This document shows, piece by piece, positions 55,322 to 63,423 of a stretch of 64,000 bases of DNA (the first letter of the stretch is position 1; every line of letters begins with the position of its first letter). The notes under the pieces are model-generated. The model ran no database searches, was not told where the DNA came from, and was given only the letters and a program-made list of their open reading frames with translations. The position numbers and the translations under genes are program-made. The DNA is from Mesorhizobium loti (lineage in GTDB: Bacteria > Pseudomonadota > Alphaproteobacteria > Rhizobiales > Rhizobiaceae). The stretch is taken from NCBI RefSeq assembly GCF_013170705.1, contig NZ_CP033334.1, positions 5,991,501-6,055,500 on the forward strand. The letters are read 5' to 3'.

Positions 55322-56332
55322 TCATTCCGCCGCCTTGACGAAGGACGGGTCGATCATCTGCTCAGGCGTCACATCCGCCTGAAGCAGCTTGGCGTTCTTG
55401 GCGGCCGCTTCGACATCGGCGAATGTCTTGGTGGTGAAATCGCCGGTCAGCGCGGTCTTGTTTTCGGCGAGCGAGTAATAGCGCACGCCGTCGAATGCGG
55501 TGTTCAGGTCCTTGACGTCGGAACCGACTGCCTTGGCGATGATGGCGCGGCCGCCGGGTGTGTCTGAATTATAGTCCTTGAGCGCGGCGTCCCAGCTCTT
55601 GATCATGGCCAGCACCTGACCGGGCCGCGACTTGATCACTTCGTCGCGCACCACCAGCACGTCGCTGATCAGGCCGGGATCCTCGCCGGCGGTGAACAGC
55701 AGCTTGACGTCCTTGTTCTGTGCCATGGCGACAGTGAGGTACGGCTCGTAAGTAACGGAGACCGGCACGCGGCCGGCGATCAAGGCGCCGCCGGCATCGG
55801 CGGCCGGCATTGGAACCGGCTGGATATCGGCGACCGACATACCGTTTTTTGCCAGTGCGTATTTGAGCAGGATGTCGCTCGTCGTGCCTTCCTCGAAGGC
55901 AACCTGCTTGCCCTTGAGGTCAGCGATCGAGGTGACGTCCTTGCCTGCGATGATGGCGTCGGCCGTCATGGAGACATCGAGCAGCAGCACGATCTTCACC
56001 GGCAGGCCGGCGGCGACCATGCCCATCGCCGTGTGGGTGGCGATGTTGGCCGCGTCGAGCTGGCCGCTGGCCAAGGCGGCATTGATGTCCTTGTCCTCGG
56101 CGAAATTGACAATCTGGACGTCCGACAGGCCGTTTGCTTTGAACAGGCCCTTGGCGTCAGCGACGTGCCACTGGCCATAGCCAAGCCAGGGCTCGATGCC
56201 GATCTTGAACGATCCGGCCTCGGGCGTCGTGGGAATGGCCGCATCGGCCGCGTAGGCCGCTGGGGCGGCGGCGAGCCCGACGGCGGCGGCCATCATGAGC
56301 GCGCGAAATTGTCCTGCTAGGTTACGCATCAT
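55322..56332 (-). CDS. NitT/TauT-family substrate-binding protein
   Basis: The 336-residue periplasmic protein has a signal peptide (MMRNLAGQFRALMMAAAVGL, cleavage near AYA/ADAA). It has a mature SBP-like fold with FKIGIEPWLGYGQWHVADA and ALASGQLDAANIATHTAMG, as in taurine, sulfonate, nitrate or thiamine-precursor binders. Two ATG codons are adjacent (56332 and 56329). The frame extends far upstream but loses similarity. A shared-motif operator lies at 56499-56520, about 170 bases upstream, tying it to the kinase and dehydrogenase genes. A sulfonate or a zwitterionic compound is a plausible ligand. Confidence 0.9.
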   Translation of the reverse strand: MMRNLAGQFRALMMAAAVGLAAAPAAYAADAAIPTTPEAGSFKIGIEPWLGYGQWHVADAKGLFKANGLSDVQIVNFAEDKDINAALASGQLDAANIATHTAMGMVAAGLPVKIVLLLDVSMTADAIIAGKDVTSIADLKGKQVAFEEGTTSDILLKYALAKNGMSVADIQPVPMPAADAGGALIAGRVPVSVTYEPYLTVAMAQNKDVKLLFTAGEDPGLISDVLVVRDEVIKSRPGQVLAMIKSWDAALKDYNSDTPGGRAIIAKAVGSDVKDLNTAFDGVRYYSLAENKTALTGDFTTKTFADVEAAAKNAKLLQADVTPEQMIDPSFVKAAE

Positions 56333-56498
56333 CTCTAAGTTCCCCTTGATGATCAGACCGCTTTTATACCCAGGCATCCGGTCTGGTGAGACTGTGGGTT
56401 TCTGCTCTCGCGGCAATGAGCCCCGGCGTCTTGCCCACCACTTCGTGGTGAAGTGCAAGGATATTTCAGCGTCAGCGGCAGCGGATGTCAAGGCTAAA

Positions 56499-56520
56499 AT
56501 ACATACATGCATATACAAGT
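56499..56520. promoter_or_regulatory. Operator-like site 1, TTGTATATGCATGTATGTAT
   Basis: On the minus strand the region reads ACTTGTATATGCATGTATGT then AT, a near-palindrome centred on ATGCAT. It lies in the 214-base gap between the kinase and binding-protein genes. The TTGTATATG word recurs at 61992-62015 and the ATGTAT word at 57899-57914. HutC-type regulators bind TGTATATACA-like dyads, so the HutC-like protein encoded at 57953 is the expected ligand. Confidence 0.6.
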
Positions 56521-56546
56521 TGGCGTGACTCCATTTTGCCCTGTGA

Positions 56547-57845
56547 TCAGGCGCGTCCGCCCGTCCCTTCAGGATCGATCCGGTCGAGGAAATCGGTGAC
56601 CCGATCGACCCCAGCGACGGGCTCGCTGCCGACCATGACCGCGACCGAAAAGGCAATCAGGGAAGAGACCGGCGTGTGGCTGCGCGCGCCGGCCCGCAGG
56701 TTCATGACCAGGGTCGGCGACAGGAAAAGCCCTGCGCGCAGAACCGCGCGCCAATCGGCCGGCAGCATGCCGCGCCGATTGAGCTCGAGCAGCAAGGGCC
56801 GCCACAGGGCGGTCGCCTTGACCTCCAGCAGGTCGCGGCGGACAGGACTCAGATCCCAGTCCGTGTCGACATGAAAGAGGCTTCCGTCCAGCCGCGCCCG
56901 CGCGCGAAAAACCTCCGTCGCGATGGCCGGATCGTAGAGCCAGAACGGGTGGGCGAAGATGTTGTGGAACGTTGCCTTCACCTCCGCCAGCAGCGTGGGG
57001 ATGTGCGAACCGGCGAAGGCGGGATCGAAGAAGGACAGTTCCGCCCCACTCGCCTTCGCCGTGTACCAGACATTGGCATTGTGGGCATCGCCATGCGCGA
57101 CCACGCCGCCGGCATCGGCAAGCCGGTCCGGCCGCAGCCGCGCGGCCGCGGCGTCGAAAAGCTCACCGATGCTGCTGGTGTAAGGCCGGCCGTTGACGAC
57201 GAATTTCAGCCGGGAGAACTGCTCCCAGTCCAGTTCCTGATCTGGGAAGACAAACGGCTTGCCGATATAGAAATCGGCCAGTCGGCCGCCCGGCGACGAG
57301 CGTGTATCGGCGTCGATCAGCCGCTCATGAAACAGCCGGTGGATAGGCTCCGCCGCGACCTGCGCGACGGTCACCGGATGCAGCGTCTCGAGATAGACCT
57401 CGAGCAGTCTGGCCGAAAGCTCGCGCTCGGCATGAACCGCCTCGCGCCGCTTGCCCGCATCATCCTCGGTATCCAGCGCGAACAGCACGTCCGAAAATCT
57501 CGGATCCGTGCGGCGGCGATAGACAAGGATCTGCTCGCCAGGCTGGGCGGACATATGGACGGGCTGATCGACCGGCAGGCCTGCACGCGACAGGATCTCG
57601 GCCCGGTAGTATTCGCCGGTCATGCCCTCCTCGCGTTCTTCCTGATGGAACTTGAAGAAGTAGGCCTGACCGTCGCTGTCAAAAAAGCCGTTCAACGAAT
57701 TGAGGCTGTATTTGTCGAAATTGATGCGGACATTGCTGGGGCTCAGCCCGAACAGATCGGCCAGCAATGTCATCAGCGCGCGCTGCGCCTCGGCGACATC
57801 GTGCTGTGCGAGAGCGCGGATCCGCGCCGTGCGGCTCTGCATCAT
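56547..57845 (-). CDS. APH/choline-kinase-like phosphotransferase
   Basis: The 432-residue protein has kinase-like hallmarks: Lys65 (YFFKFHQEE) as possible ATP-binding lysine, the catalytic loop HGDAHNAN with Asp253 and Asn258, and the metal-binding Asp274 in SFFDPAF. The fold is that of aminoglycoside phosphotransferases, choline kinases and hydroxylysine kinases, so it should phosphorylate a hydroxyl of a small (amino) alcohol. Two ATG codons are adjacent at 57845. It has its own operator-like site 54 bases upstream and lies between the regulator and the importer genes. An antibiotic-resistance role seems unlikely in this context. Confidence 0.75.
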   Translation of the reverse strand: MMQSRTARIRALAQHDVAEAQRALMTLLADLFGLSPSNVRINFDKYSLNSLNGFFDSDGQAYFFKFHQEEREEGMTGEYYRAEILSRAGLPVDQPVHMSAQPGEQILVYRRRTDPRFSDVLFALDTEDDAGKRREAVHAERELSARLLEVYLETLHPVTVAQVAAEPIHRLFHERLIDADTRSSPGGRLADFYIGKPFVFPDQELDWEQFSRLKFVVNGRPYTSSIGELFDAAAARLRPDRLADAGGVVAHGDAHNANVWYTAKASGAELSFFDPAFAGSHIPTLLAEVKATFHNIFAHPFWLYDPAIATEVFRARARLDGSLFHVDTDWDLSPVRRDLLEVKATALWRPLLLELNRRGMLPADWRAVLRAGLFLSPTLVMNLRAGARSHTPVSSLIAFSVAVMVGSEPVAGVDRVTDFLDRIDPEGTGGRA

Positions 57846-57898
57846 CGGTCGTCCCTTCCAGCGATTCCGACCGCAAGGCAGGAAACGGCTCTTATCAG

Positions 57899-57914
57899 TG
57901 CATGTACATACATC
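57899..57914. promoter_or_regulatory. Operator-like site 2, TGCATGTACATACATC
   Basis: A perfect ATGTACAT core (57902-57909) with flanking CAT/ATG repeats lies 54-69 bases upstream of the kinase start, in the 107-base gap after the regulator gene. It shares the ATGTAT/ATACAT words of sites 1 and 3. Probable binding site of the adjacent HutC-like regulator. Confidence 0.6.
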
Positions 57915-57952
57915 TGCGTCGAAAGCTTCGTGATCCGCATCCGCTTTCGAAG

Positions 57953-58684
57953 TCAGTGGGTCCTGGAGGGTGAATACCGGCTGCCGAGCGAATAGCGGCT
58001 GCCGGCATAAGTCAGCTTGCTGATCGTCGCCACGACGGCGCCCGTCCATGTGCGGCGATGCAGGAACAGGCAGCAGCTGCCGACATCGATGTTCAGATGC
58101 CGCGCGGTCTCGGCATCGGCGGGAATCGCCGAGATGATATGCTCGACCTCGGTCACCGGAGTCTTCTGCATGAGGTAGTCGTAGGTCGCGGTCTTTGAAA
58201 AATCCTGCTTGTCGTAGTCGGGGATCAGGCTCGGATTGACGAAGCGCTCTTCCAGTTGCACCGGCAAATCGTTCTCGAAATTGACGACGACGGAGTGATA
58301 GATCGAAACCCGCTTTGGAAACTCGAAGGACAGAGCGAGCTCCTTGGTCGGCATGATGGTTTCGAGCACCAGGACTTCGGAGCGATGCCTGTTGCCGCGC
58401 TCGACGATTTCGGCCGCGATGTTGTTGATCTCGATCAGCGTCGATTGCGGCCGGGGCGGCGCGATGAAGGTGCCCACACCTTGCAGCCGGATCAGGAACC
58501 CCGCCGCGGTCAGTTCCCGCAAGGCGCGGTGGACCGTCATGCGCGAGACACCAAGCGAAACCACCAGCTCGTTCTCGGACGGCAGCTTGCGATCCTTGCC
58601 CCACCGGCCCGTTCCGATGTTGGCCAGGATGTAGTCCTTCACCTTCTCGTAAAGAGGGCTCGCCGTATCGGGCAAATCGATCAT
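57953..58684 (-). CDS. HutC-like GntR-family transcriptional regulator
   Basis: The 243-residue protein has a GntR winged helix at residues 10-75 (LPSENELVVSLGVSRMTVHR, then ALRELTAAGFLIRLQGVGTF) and a UTRA ligand domain. The end of the domain, LTYAGSRYSLGSRYS, resembles histidine utilisation repressors (HutC), which bind urocanate. No hut catabolic genes are present. It lies between the alcohol dehydrogenase and kinase genes on the same strand. Three similar operator-like sites in the cluster suggest a local regulator that senses an intermediate with some likeness to urocanate or an imidazole/amino acid. Confidence 0.88.
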   Translation of the reverse strand: MIDLPDTASPLYEKVKDYILANIGTGRWGKDRKLPSENELVVSLGVSRMTVHRALRELTAAGFLIRLQGVGTFIAPPRPQSTLIEINNIAAEIVERGNRHRSEVLVLETIMPTKELALSFEFPKRVSIYHSVVVNFENDLPVQLEERFVNPSLIPDYDKQDFSKTATYDYLMQKTPVTEVEHIISAIPADAETARHLNIDVGSCCLFLHRRTWTGAVVATISKLTYAGSRYSLGSRYSPSRTH

Positions 58685-58715
58685 TTCAAAGTCCTTTCCG
58701 GCAATTTATCGGAAA

Positions 58716-59741
58716 TCACGCCGGCTCAACAGGTTGCCGCATGCGGATGATTGTTTTCAAGCCATCGCTCTCCCCCGCCAACAGCCGCTCATAGGCGGCC
58801 GGAATGTCGTCGAGACCGATCTCGCGATCGATCAGGGCGAGCAACGGTTCGCTGAGTTCACGGAGCATCCCAACGGCGTCGGGCAGCTCGTCGGCGAAGG
58901 CATGGCATCCCAACAATGCGATCTCGCGTTCGACCAGGAGATTTGGGTCGATGTCGAGACGACCATGGAAAATGCCGACCATCGCCACCGCGCTGCCGGA
59001 ATCGAGAACGCCGAGCAACTGAGTGAATGCGGCGATGCTGCCGGTCGCCTCGACGGCCGCCAGCAGCGGCGCATTGGCCGTCGCGGCGGCAATCGCCTCA
59101 CGGTTGAGGTCGACGCTTGTTGCTCCGGTCACCTTCGCCACGCGGGCACGGCGCGCCTGGTTGCGGTCGGCGACAAGCACCGTGCCGGCAAAGCTCCGGG
59201 ACAGCAGCAGCGCGGCAAGACCGCCGATCGGCCCGCAGCCAACGACCAGCACCGAGCCTGCCGTCTTCGGCAGGCGCCGCACCGCGTGAAGCGCCACCGC
59301 AAGCGGCTCGGCCATTGCTGCGACCCGCTCGTCAAGCGCGGCATCGACAACATGCAGCAGGCGTGCGGGCAGCACGGCTTGCTCGGCAAAGCCGCCGTCG
59401 CAGACTTCGCCGATGAAGCCCAGCGAAGCACAGAGATGGCGCCTGCCGGCACGGCACTGCGCGCAGTCTCCGCACCAGAACCGGGAATCGGCAACCACCC
59501 TGTCGCCGACGGCGACGGTGTCGACGCCCTCGCCCACGGCAATCACCGTGCCGGTCAGCTCATGGCCGGCCGTCGAAGGCGAGCGGCTTATCCATTGGCC
59601 GGTGCGGAAATTGTGCAGGTCCGACCCGCAGATGCCGGCGGCATCGATGCTGAGCTTTACCCAGCCCGCATCCGGAATACCCGGTGCGGCGATATCCTCC
59701 ACGCGCAGATCGCCGGGTCCATAAAGCCGTGCCGCCTTCAT
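58716..59741 (-). CDS. Zinc-dependent medium-chain alcohol dehydrogenase
   Basis: The 341-residue protein has catalytic zinc ligands in GICGSD and GHELTG, a structural zinc site with four cysteines (WCGDCAQCRAGRRHLC) and a Rossmann motif VLVVGCGPIGGLAALLL. It belongs to the sorbitol/threonine dehydrogenase group and should oxidise a polyol or amino alcohol with NAD(P)+. It starts 15 bases after the HisD-like gene and is followed by the regulator gene, so it is in the same operon. Confidence 0.9.
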   Translation of the reverse strand: MKAARLYGPGDLRVEDIAAPGIPDAGWVKLSIDAAGICGSDLHNFRTGQWISRSPSTAGHELTGTVIAVGEGVDTVAVGDRVVADSRFWCGDCAQCRAGRRHLCASLGFIGEVCDGGFAEQAVLPARLLHVVDAALDERVAAMAEPLAVALHAVRRLPKTAGSVLVVGCGPIGGLAALLLSRSFAGTVLVADRNQARRARVAKVTGATSVDLNREAIAAATANAPLLAAVEATGSIAAFTQLLGVLDSGSAVAMVGIFHGRLDIDPNLLVEREIALLGCHAFADELPDAVGMLRELSEPLLALIDREIGLDDIPAAYERLLAGESDGLKTIIRMRQPVEPA

Positions 59742-59756
59742 CGCGATCGTCTCCGT

Positions 59757-61079
59757 TCAGCCGGCGAGATAGCGGTCGCGGATCTCCGAGACCGCGTTTT
59801 CATGCGAACTGAAGCCCTCGTAGCGGGCGAGCCTGCGGGCATGTTTCGCCAGTTCCGGGTAGGCGGCCGAGGTGACATAGCCGACCGACGAGCGCTTGAC
59901 GAAATCCGTCACCGAAAGCGGTCCATAGGTTCGCGCCCAGCGGCTGGTCGGCAGCACCGCGTTCGGCCCAAGGACGAAGTTGGCAAGCGTCACCGGCGTG
60001 TGCGGACCCATGAGGATTTCGGCGGCCTCGGTGATGTGTCCGAGATGCGCGAACGGCTCCTTCGACAGGATTTCCAGGTGTTCGGGCGCATAGTCGTTGA
60101 TGAAGCGATAGCTGTCTTCCAGCGATGCGGTCAGCACGATGCCGCCGCGCTTTCCCGTCAGCACCGCGCGTGAGAATTCCACGCGCTGCTCCGTCATCCG
60201 CGACCAGTGTTCCGGGAGTGCGGCAAGTGCCGCCTCGGCAACCTTGCGGCTGTGCGTCACCAGATAGGCCGAGGAATCCGGCCCGTGCTCGGCTTCGATC
60301 AAGAGGTCAAGCGCGGCCAGGCCGCCGTCGATACTGTCATCGGCAAAGATGATGGCTTCCGACGGACCAGCCGGAAGACCGGTGTCGATGATCGACGACA
60401 GCACGCTTTTCGCCGCCACTACCCACGGGCTGCCGGGACCGACGATCTTGAGCGCGGGCTTCACCGTCTCGGTGCCGTAGGCGACGGCGGCGACAGCCTG
60501 GGCGCCGCCGCATTTGTAAACGGTGTGAACGCCGGCGAGGCGAGCGGCGACAAGGGTCGCCGCATCCACCGAACCGTCCGATGTCGGCGGCGTCACGATG
60601 GCGATCTGCGGCACGCCGGCAATGACCGCCGGGACCGACGTCATCATCGTCACCGACGGAAAGGCACCCTTGCCGCGTGGCACGTAGAGCGCGACCGAGG
60701 CGATCGGCGTGTATCGGTCGCCGGCATAGGCGCCCGGCCGGACTTCCTTGAGCCACATCGTCTCCGGCTTCTGCTCCTCATGGAAATGCCTGATGTTGTC
60801 GATGCCGAAGCCGATGCTTTCCACGACGTCCTTTTCGACCTTGTCGAAGGCCGCGTCGAACTCGGCTTCCGACACCTTCAGTCCGCCCTCCGTGACATTG
60901 GCCTTGTCGAGTTCCCTGGCGAAGCGGATCAGCGCGGCGTCACCCTCGTCCTTGACGGCCTGGATGATCGGGCGGACCTTTTCGACGAAGGCCGACAGAT
61001 CGGCCTCGGCGCGTTTCAGCAGGCCGGCCCGCTGGCTGGCATCGAGCGATGACAGATCGTGGAAGCTGATGTCGGACAT
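59757..61079 (-). CDS. Histidinol dehydrogenase paralogue (HpsN-like candidate)
   Basis: The 440-residue HisD-family protein keeps the catalytic base pair Glu333-His334 (APEHLE, E. coli Glu326/His327) and zinc ligands His265 (AEHGPD) and His426 (SSHENAV). Compared with E. coli HisD, zinc ligand Gln259 is Glu262 here, zinc ligand Asp360 is Asn367, and the substrate-site His367 is Ala374. A true biosynthetic HisD should keep these, so another substrate is likely. Sulfopropanediol 3-dehydrogenase HpsN is a known HisD paralogue and fits the sulfonate-type importer; a different amino alcohol is the alternative. The ATG at 61079 gives a normal N-terminus. Confidence 0.85.
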   Translation of the reverse strand: MSDISFHDLSSLDASQRAGLLKRAEADLSAFVEKVRPIIQAVKDEGDAALIRFARELDKANVTEGGLKVSEAEFDAAFDKVEKDVVESIGFGIDNIRHFHEEQKPETMWLKEVRPGAYAGDRYTPIASVALYVPRGKGAFPSVTMMTSVPAVIAGVPQIAIVTPPTSDGSVDAATLVAARLAGVHTVYKCGGAQAVAAVAYGTETVKPALKIVGPGSPWVVAAKSVLSSIIDTGLPAGPSEAIIFADDSIDGGLAALDLLIEAEHGPDSSAYLVTHSRKVAEAALAALPEHWSRMTEQRVEFSRAVLTGKRGGIVLTASLEDSYRFINDYAPEHLEILSKEPFAHLGHITEAAEILMGPHTPVTLANFVLGPNAVLPTSRWARTYGPLSVTDFVKRSSVGYVTSAAYPELAKHARRLARYEGFSSHENAVSEIRDRYLAG

Positions 61080-61161
61080 GGGTATTCCTCTTTGTTGAAG
61101 CGCAACGTGCCGGCAGGTTACGTTGCGGGAGACGTTGATTTCGAACCAGCGGCGAGCCGCC

Positions 61162-61935
61162 TCAGATCGATGCCAGGAAACCGCCATCCACCGGAATGGA
61201 CTGGCCGGTTATGTAGGCCGCGGCGTCCGAGGCAAGGAACACGGCAACGCCGTGCAGATCGCCGAGATCACCGAAGCGATGCTGCGGGATCTTGGCCAGC
61301 ATGGACTGCTGCCATGCCTCGTTGTTGTAGAACACATCGGTCATGGCCGTCCGGAAATAGCCCGGGGCGATGGCGTTGACCCGGATGCCGAGATCGGCCC
61401 ACTCCGCGGCAAGCGCTCGCGTCATGCCGAGCAGGCCTGACTTCGACGAGCCATAGGGCACCGCGGTGGGAATGCCGACTTCCGAGGTCAGCGAGCAGAG
61501 ATTGATGATGGCGCCGCCACGCCCGGCGTCGCGCATCTGTCGCGCCGCGGCCTGCGCGCAGAAGAACGCCCCCTTGAGATTGGTGTCGACGATCCGGTCC
61601 CAGAGCGCCTCGTCGACGTCGAGCGAGGGCCGGACCTCTTCCATCCCCGCATTGTTGACGAGGATGTCGAGACCGCCAAGCAGGCCGGCAGCCTCGGCGA
61701 TGGCCGCATGGCAGCGGCCGACATCGGTGACGTCGAGGGCGACGGCATGCGCCACCCCGCCGGCCGCGCGGATCGCCGCTGTCGTTTCCCCGAGGGAGGC
61801 CAGGCTGCGCGCGGTGACCGCGACGTCGGCGCCGGCAGCGCTCAATGCCTCGGCGATGCCGCGGCCAATACCTCGGCTGGCGCCGGTGACCAACGCCTTC
61901 CTGCCGGCGAGATCGAACAGAGAAGCATTGCGCAT
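61162..61935 (-). CDS. Short-chain dehydrogenase/reductase
   Basis: The 257-residue classical SDR has TGASRGIG (residues 17-24), NNAG (94-97), and catalytic Ser148, Tyr161 and Lys165 (YGSSK). Similarity is to gluconate 5-dehydrogenase and related polyol dehydrogenases. AAGGAGG directly precedes the ATG at 61935. It is the first gene of the minus-strand operon (SDR, HisD-like, ADH, regulator), preceded by operator-like site 3. With two other dehydrogenases beside it, stereo-inversion or stepwise oxidation of a polyol is likely. Confidence 0.92.
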   Translation of the reverse strand: MRNASLFDLAGRKALVTGASRGIGRGIAEALSAAGADVAVTARSLASLGETTAAIRAAGGVAHAVALDVTDVGRCHAAIAEAAGLLGGLDILVNNAGMEEVRPSLDVDEALWDRIVDTNLKGAFFCAQAAARQMRDAGRGGAIINLCSLTSEVGIPTAVPYGSSKSGLLGMTRALAAEWADLGIRVNAIAPGYFRTAMTDVFYNNEAWQQSMLAKIPQHRFGDLGDLHGVAVFLASDAAAYITGQSIPVDGGFLASI

Positions 61936-61991
61936 GTGATCCTCCTTGCCGGTGTCGGCTTGCGCTTCCATAGCGAGACTATCAGATCAAG

Positions 61992-62015
61992 TTACATATA
62001 CAAGCATATACAAAC
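61992..62015. promoter_or_regulatory. Operator-like site 3, tandem TTGTATATG repeats
   Basis: The minus strand carries TTGTATATG twice in tandem (centred near 62010 and 61999), 57-80 bases upstream of the SDR start and about 150 bases upstream of the HisC-like gene on the other strand. The word matches site 1 exactly. It probably controls the SDR operon and perhaps both directions. Confidence 0.6.
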
Positions 62016-62161
62016 CATTTCGGCTACGCTACTCCTGGCAAAATTCGCTGCACCAGCCGCCGCCGACGACCAGGCGCGCGCGGGGCGATGCAGCGAAACC
62101 AATGTTTGAGAACCCGATCGACGGACAGGTGTCTGTCGACCGACCACAGAGGAGCCCGCTC

Positions 62162-63265
62162 GTGTCGAAAGCTTCAGACATGGTCCGAACCGAAGTCACA
62201 CGCCTGTCGCCTTACAATTCCGGACTGACCATCGGCGAGGTCATGCAGCGATATGCTCCGGCCAGGATCGCCAAGCTGGGCTCGAACGAAAACCCGCTTG
62301 GCCCGAGCCCGACGCTCGCCACGATGATGCAGGCCGGCCCCGAGATGTTCCGGCTCTATCCGGATCCGGCCGGGCGCAAGCTGCGCCAGGCCATCGCAGC
62401 CAAATATGAATTCGGCGAGGACCAGATCATCCTCGGCAATGGCTCGGAGGACCTTCTCTCCGTCATCAGCCGTGCCGTGCTGCGGCCCGGCGACGCCGTC
62501 GTCACGCTCTATCCGTCGTTCCCGCTGCACGAGGACTATGCGACGCTGATGGGCGCGACCATCCACCGTGTGGCCGTCAACGACGATCTCACGATCAATG
62601 TCGACGCCCTGATCGAGGCGGTGCGCGAAAGGCCGCGCTTGCTGATGTTCTCGAACCCTATGAACCCCGTCGGCAGTTGGCTCTCCGGCAGCGATCTGTC
62701 GAAGGTGCTGGATGCTGTCGGTGACGAGACGCTTGTTGTCATCGACGAAGCCTATGCCGAATATGCGCTAGGCGAGGACTACGCCTCGTCAATGCCTTAC
62801 CTCTGCAAACGCGATCCGCCCTGGATCGTGCTGCGGACATTTTCAAAGGCGTTCGGCCTGGCCGGATTGCGGATCGGCTTCGGCATCGTCGGCGATCCGG
62901 AATTGCGTGCGCTGCTCGACAGGGTGCGCACACCGTTCAACGCCAATGGCGTTGCGCAAGCGGCCGCGCTGGCAGCGCTCGCGGATGAGGGACACCTCAC
63001 CAAGGTCGTCGCGCTGGCCAGGACGGAGAGAGCCCGTCTCGAAGATTTCCTGGTGAGCAAGGGCCTCGAAGTCGCCCGTTCCCGAGGCAATTTCCTGTTC
63101 TTCGACTGCGGGCAAGATGCCTCCGCCTTCGCCGAGGGCCTGCTTCGCGAAGGTGTCATCGTCAAGCCGTGGAAGCAGGAAGGTTTTGACAGCTACGTGC
63201 GTGTCAGCATCGGCTCGCCAGCGGAGAATGACCACTTCATGGCGGCGCTGTCGCAGCTGTTGTGA
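62162..63265 (+). CDS. HisC-like PLP aminotransferase
   Basis: The 367-residue class I/II aminotransferase of the histidinol-phosphate aminotransferase family has SNENPLGPSP at the N-terminus, LGNGSEDLL, Asp195 and Tyr198 (IDEAYAEY), and the Schiff-base Lys229 in TFSKAFGLAGLRIG. The GTG start at 62162 is chosen because GAGGAG lies seven bases ahead; an in-frame ATG at 62102 lacks such a site. It is divergent from the SDR/HisD-like operon. A HisC/HisD pair outside a his operon suggests a catabolic pathway on an amino-alcohol or amino-sulfonate. Confidence 0.88.
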   Translation: MSKASDMVRTEVTRLSPYNSGLTIGEVMQRYAPARIAKLGSNENPLGPSPTLATMMQAGPEMFRLYPDPAGRKLRQAIAAKYEFGEDQIILGNGSEDLLSVISRAVLRPGDAVVTLYPSFPLHEDYATLMGATIHRVAVNDDLTINVDALIEAVRERPRLLMFSNPMNPVGSWLSGSDLSKVLDAVGDETLVVIDEAYAEYALGEDYASSMPYLCKRDPPWIVLRTFSKAFGLAGLRIGFGIVGDPELRALLDRVRTPFNANGVAQAAALAALADEGHLTKVVALARTERARLEDFLVSKGLEVARSRGNFLFFDCGQDASAFAEGLLREGVIVKPWKQEGFDSYVRVSIGSPAENDHFMAALSQLL

Positions 63266-63423
63266 TTTCCCGAAAGCCATGCTGAATTGCCTGGCGCACA
63301 CCGGGCACGATGGCCGACGGTCTGCCGTTGCCATATGGAGTTTTTCGCAGGTGGCGCATCCCCTTTCGCCCGACGGCTTCATCCAGCCTCCCGGGCCTGT
63401 TTTCCTCCCCGGTCACCCTGACG

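Noticed and set aside
56547..57845. Aminoglycoside resistance gene
   Set aside because: The kinase motif is general for the APH/choline-kinase fold. No mobile element or other resistance gene is near, and the gene lies inside a catabolic cluster.
59757..63265. HisD- and HisC-like genes read as part of histidine biosynthesis
   Set aside because: They are divergent and mixed with catabolic, transport and HutC-like regulator genes, and the HisD protein has changed zinc-ligand and substrate residues.
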